A stretch of 64,000 bases of DNA, taken from contig DASSTS010000039.1 of the NCBI GenBank assembly GCA_035707805.1, positions 62,001 through 126,000 on the forward strand, read 5' to 3'. The notes beneath the pieces were generated by a model. That model was not told the DNA's origin. It worked only from the letters and a program-made list of their open reading frames with translations, and searched no databases. Below, piece by piece: positions 63,171 through 64,000 of this stretch. Position 1 is the first letter of the stretch, and every line of letters begins with the position of its first letter. The stretch is from Castellaniella sp035707805 (GTDB lineage: Bacteria; Pseudomonadota; Gammaproteobacteria; Burkholderiales; Burkholderiaceae_B). The position numbers and the translations under genes are program-made.

Positions 63171-63986
63171 ATGGTGACATCCATTGCACGAAAGGCGGTG
63201 CTGTGCGCCGCACTGGGCCTCGCGGGCCTGGCCACCGCCGCTTCAGCGGCCACCCTGAAGATCGGCACCGAGGGCGGCTACCCGCCCTGGAGCATGGTGG
63301 ACGCCCAGGGCAAGGTCACCGGTTTCGACGCCGACGTCGGCCACGCGCTGTGCAAGAAACTTGACATGAAATGCCGCTTCGTCGTGCAGGCCTTCGACAG
63401 CCTGATCCCGGCGCTCGAGGCCGAGCGCTTCGACCTGGTGATCTCGGGCATGTCGGTGACCGCCGAGCGCGCCAAGGTCATCGCCTTCAGCATCCCCTAT
63501 GCCACCGAGGACTCCGCCTTCGTGCTGCCGGCCGGCAGCCCGCTGCTCAAGGCCGCGGACCAGAAGTCCCTGCTGCAGGGCCTGGCCGGCAAGACGGTCG
63601 GCGTGCAAAGCGGCACCACGCAGGGCGCCTTTCTGCAGAAATACGCCCCGGACATGAAGATCAAGACCTACGAGACTCAGGACCAGATGCAGATGGACCT
63701 GTCGGCCGGGCGCCTGGACGCGACCTTCTCCGAGGTCACGCCGCAAAGCCAGTTCCTGAACACCTCGGGCAAGGGCAAGTTCGCCCTGGCCGACGCCGTG
63801 GTCAAGAGCAGCGCCGATCCCGATATTCTGGGCCTGGGCATCGGCGCCGGCATCAACAAGAAGAACACCCAGCTCAAGGCCAAGGTCGACAAGGCCCTGT
63901 GCGAGCTGATCCAGGACGGCACCATCAAGGCCTCCAGCCAGAAATGGTTCGGCGTGGACCTGTCCAACTACGCCGCCTGCAAGTAA
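63171..63986 (+). CDS. Amino acid ABC transporter substrate-binding protein (PAAT family)
   Basis: A 271-residue periplasmic binding protein of family 3 (HisJ/ArtJ/ArgT type). The signal peptide (1-26, ending ASA) is followed by LKIGTEGGYPPWSMVD, GFDADVGHALCKKL, the ligand block DSLIPALEAERFDLVISGMSVT, and a hinge at SGTTQGAFL. A Cys pair in KKLDMKCRF and HALCKK suggests a disulfide. It probably binds a polar or basic amino acid. AAAGGA precedes the ATG at 63171. The window ends 14 bases after its stop, so any permease or ATPase genes would lie beyond. Confidence 0.92.
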   Translation: MVTSIARKAVLCAALGLAGLATAASAATLKIGTEGGYPPWSMVDAQGKVTGFDADVGHALCKKLDMKCRFVVQAFDSLIPALEAERFDLVISGMSVTAERAKVIAFSIPYATEDSAFVLPAGSPLLKAADQKSLLQGLAGKTVGVQSGTTQGAFLQKYAPDMKIKTYETQDQMQMDLSAGRLDATFSEVTPQSQFLNTSGKGKFALADAVVKSSADPDILGLGIGAGINKKNTQLKAKVDKALCELIQDGTIKASSQKWFGVDLSNYAACK

Positions 63987-64000
63987 AATCCGGCCCTTTG

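Overview
The window is 64 kb of very GC-rich chromosomal DNA, densely coded, with short operons, many 1-8 bp start/stop overlaps and no prophage, insertion sequence, CRISPR array, tRNA or rRNA that I can see. Gene content points to a betaproteobacterium, most likely Alcaligenaceae (Bordetella/Achromobacter group). The supporting set is a B12-dependent class II ribonucleotide reductase, OxyR beside RecG, glnA-ntrB-ntrC, fabA-fabB, Liv/Ugp importers and a 3-hydroxybenzoate 4-monooxygenase. The family assignment is inference; no phylogenetic marker was computed.

Region by region. 1-5.3 kb: the 3' part of a dihydrodiol-dehydrogenase-like oxidoreductase, a MarR regulator, and a NitT/TauT-type ABC importer running the other way from a leader with repeated half-sites. 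5.3-11 kb (minus): MobA-type monooxygenase, a periplasmic binding protein, a LysR regulator and MgtE. Together the first 11 kb look like an aromatic-acid uptake and catabolism locus feeding protocatechuate. 11-12.6 kb: a fatty-acid-hydroxylase-family membrane protein and a GDT1/UPF0016 Mn exporter preceded by a recognisable yybP-ykoY manganese riboswitch. 12.6-19.3 kb: nadA-nadC (plus) converge on nadB, which is translationally coupled to nrdJ. 19.3-21.5 kb: cytochrome c, redoxin, slipin and NfeD. 21.5-26.1 kb: DUF488, fumC, epd-like and D-2-hydroxyacid dehydrogenase (minus), then a beta-class GST.

26.2-37.6 kb is transport: livK-H-M-G-F (minus), proC, ugpB-A-E-C (plus) and a second LivK-type binding protein (minus). 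37.7-42.7 kb: fpr, ridA, recG, oxyR and dps (minus). 42.9-47 kb: glnA-ntrB-ntrC with a sigma-54 promoter and upstream NtrC sites. 47-50.6 kb: rph-rdgB-hemW divergent from yicC. 50.6-56.1 kb: a ClC channel with CBS domains, a urea channel and two MFS exporters. 56.2-64 kb: fabA-fabB, an FlhE-like secreted protein, an NRDE/TANGO2 protein, YqeY, an Old Yellow Enzyme homologue, a KtrA-KtrB potassium uptake pair and a polar amino acid binding protein.

No intergenic stretch exceeds about 300 bases. The longest ones (5062-5333, 10890-11122, 12384-12661, 46758-47010) all carry regulatory DNA and are described. I did not find an undescribed multigene system. The most informative signals are the Mn riboswitch, the NtrC/sigma-54 control region, a repeated operator-like element before the first ABC importer, a duplicated domain in NrdJ, and the epd/hydroxyacid-dehydrogenase overlap.
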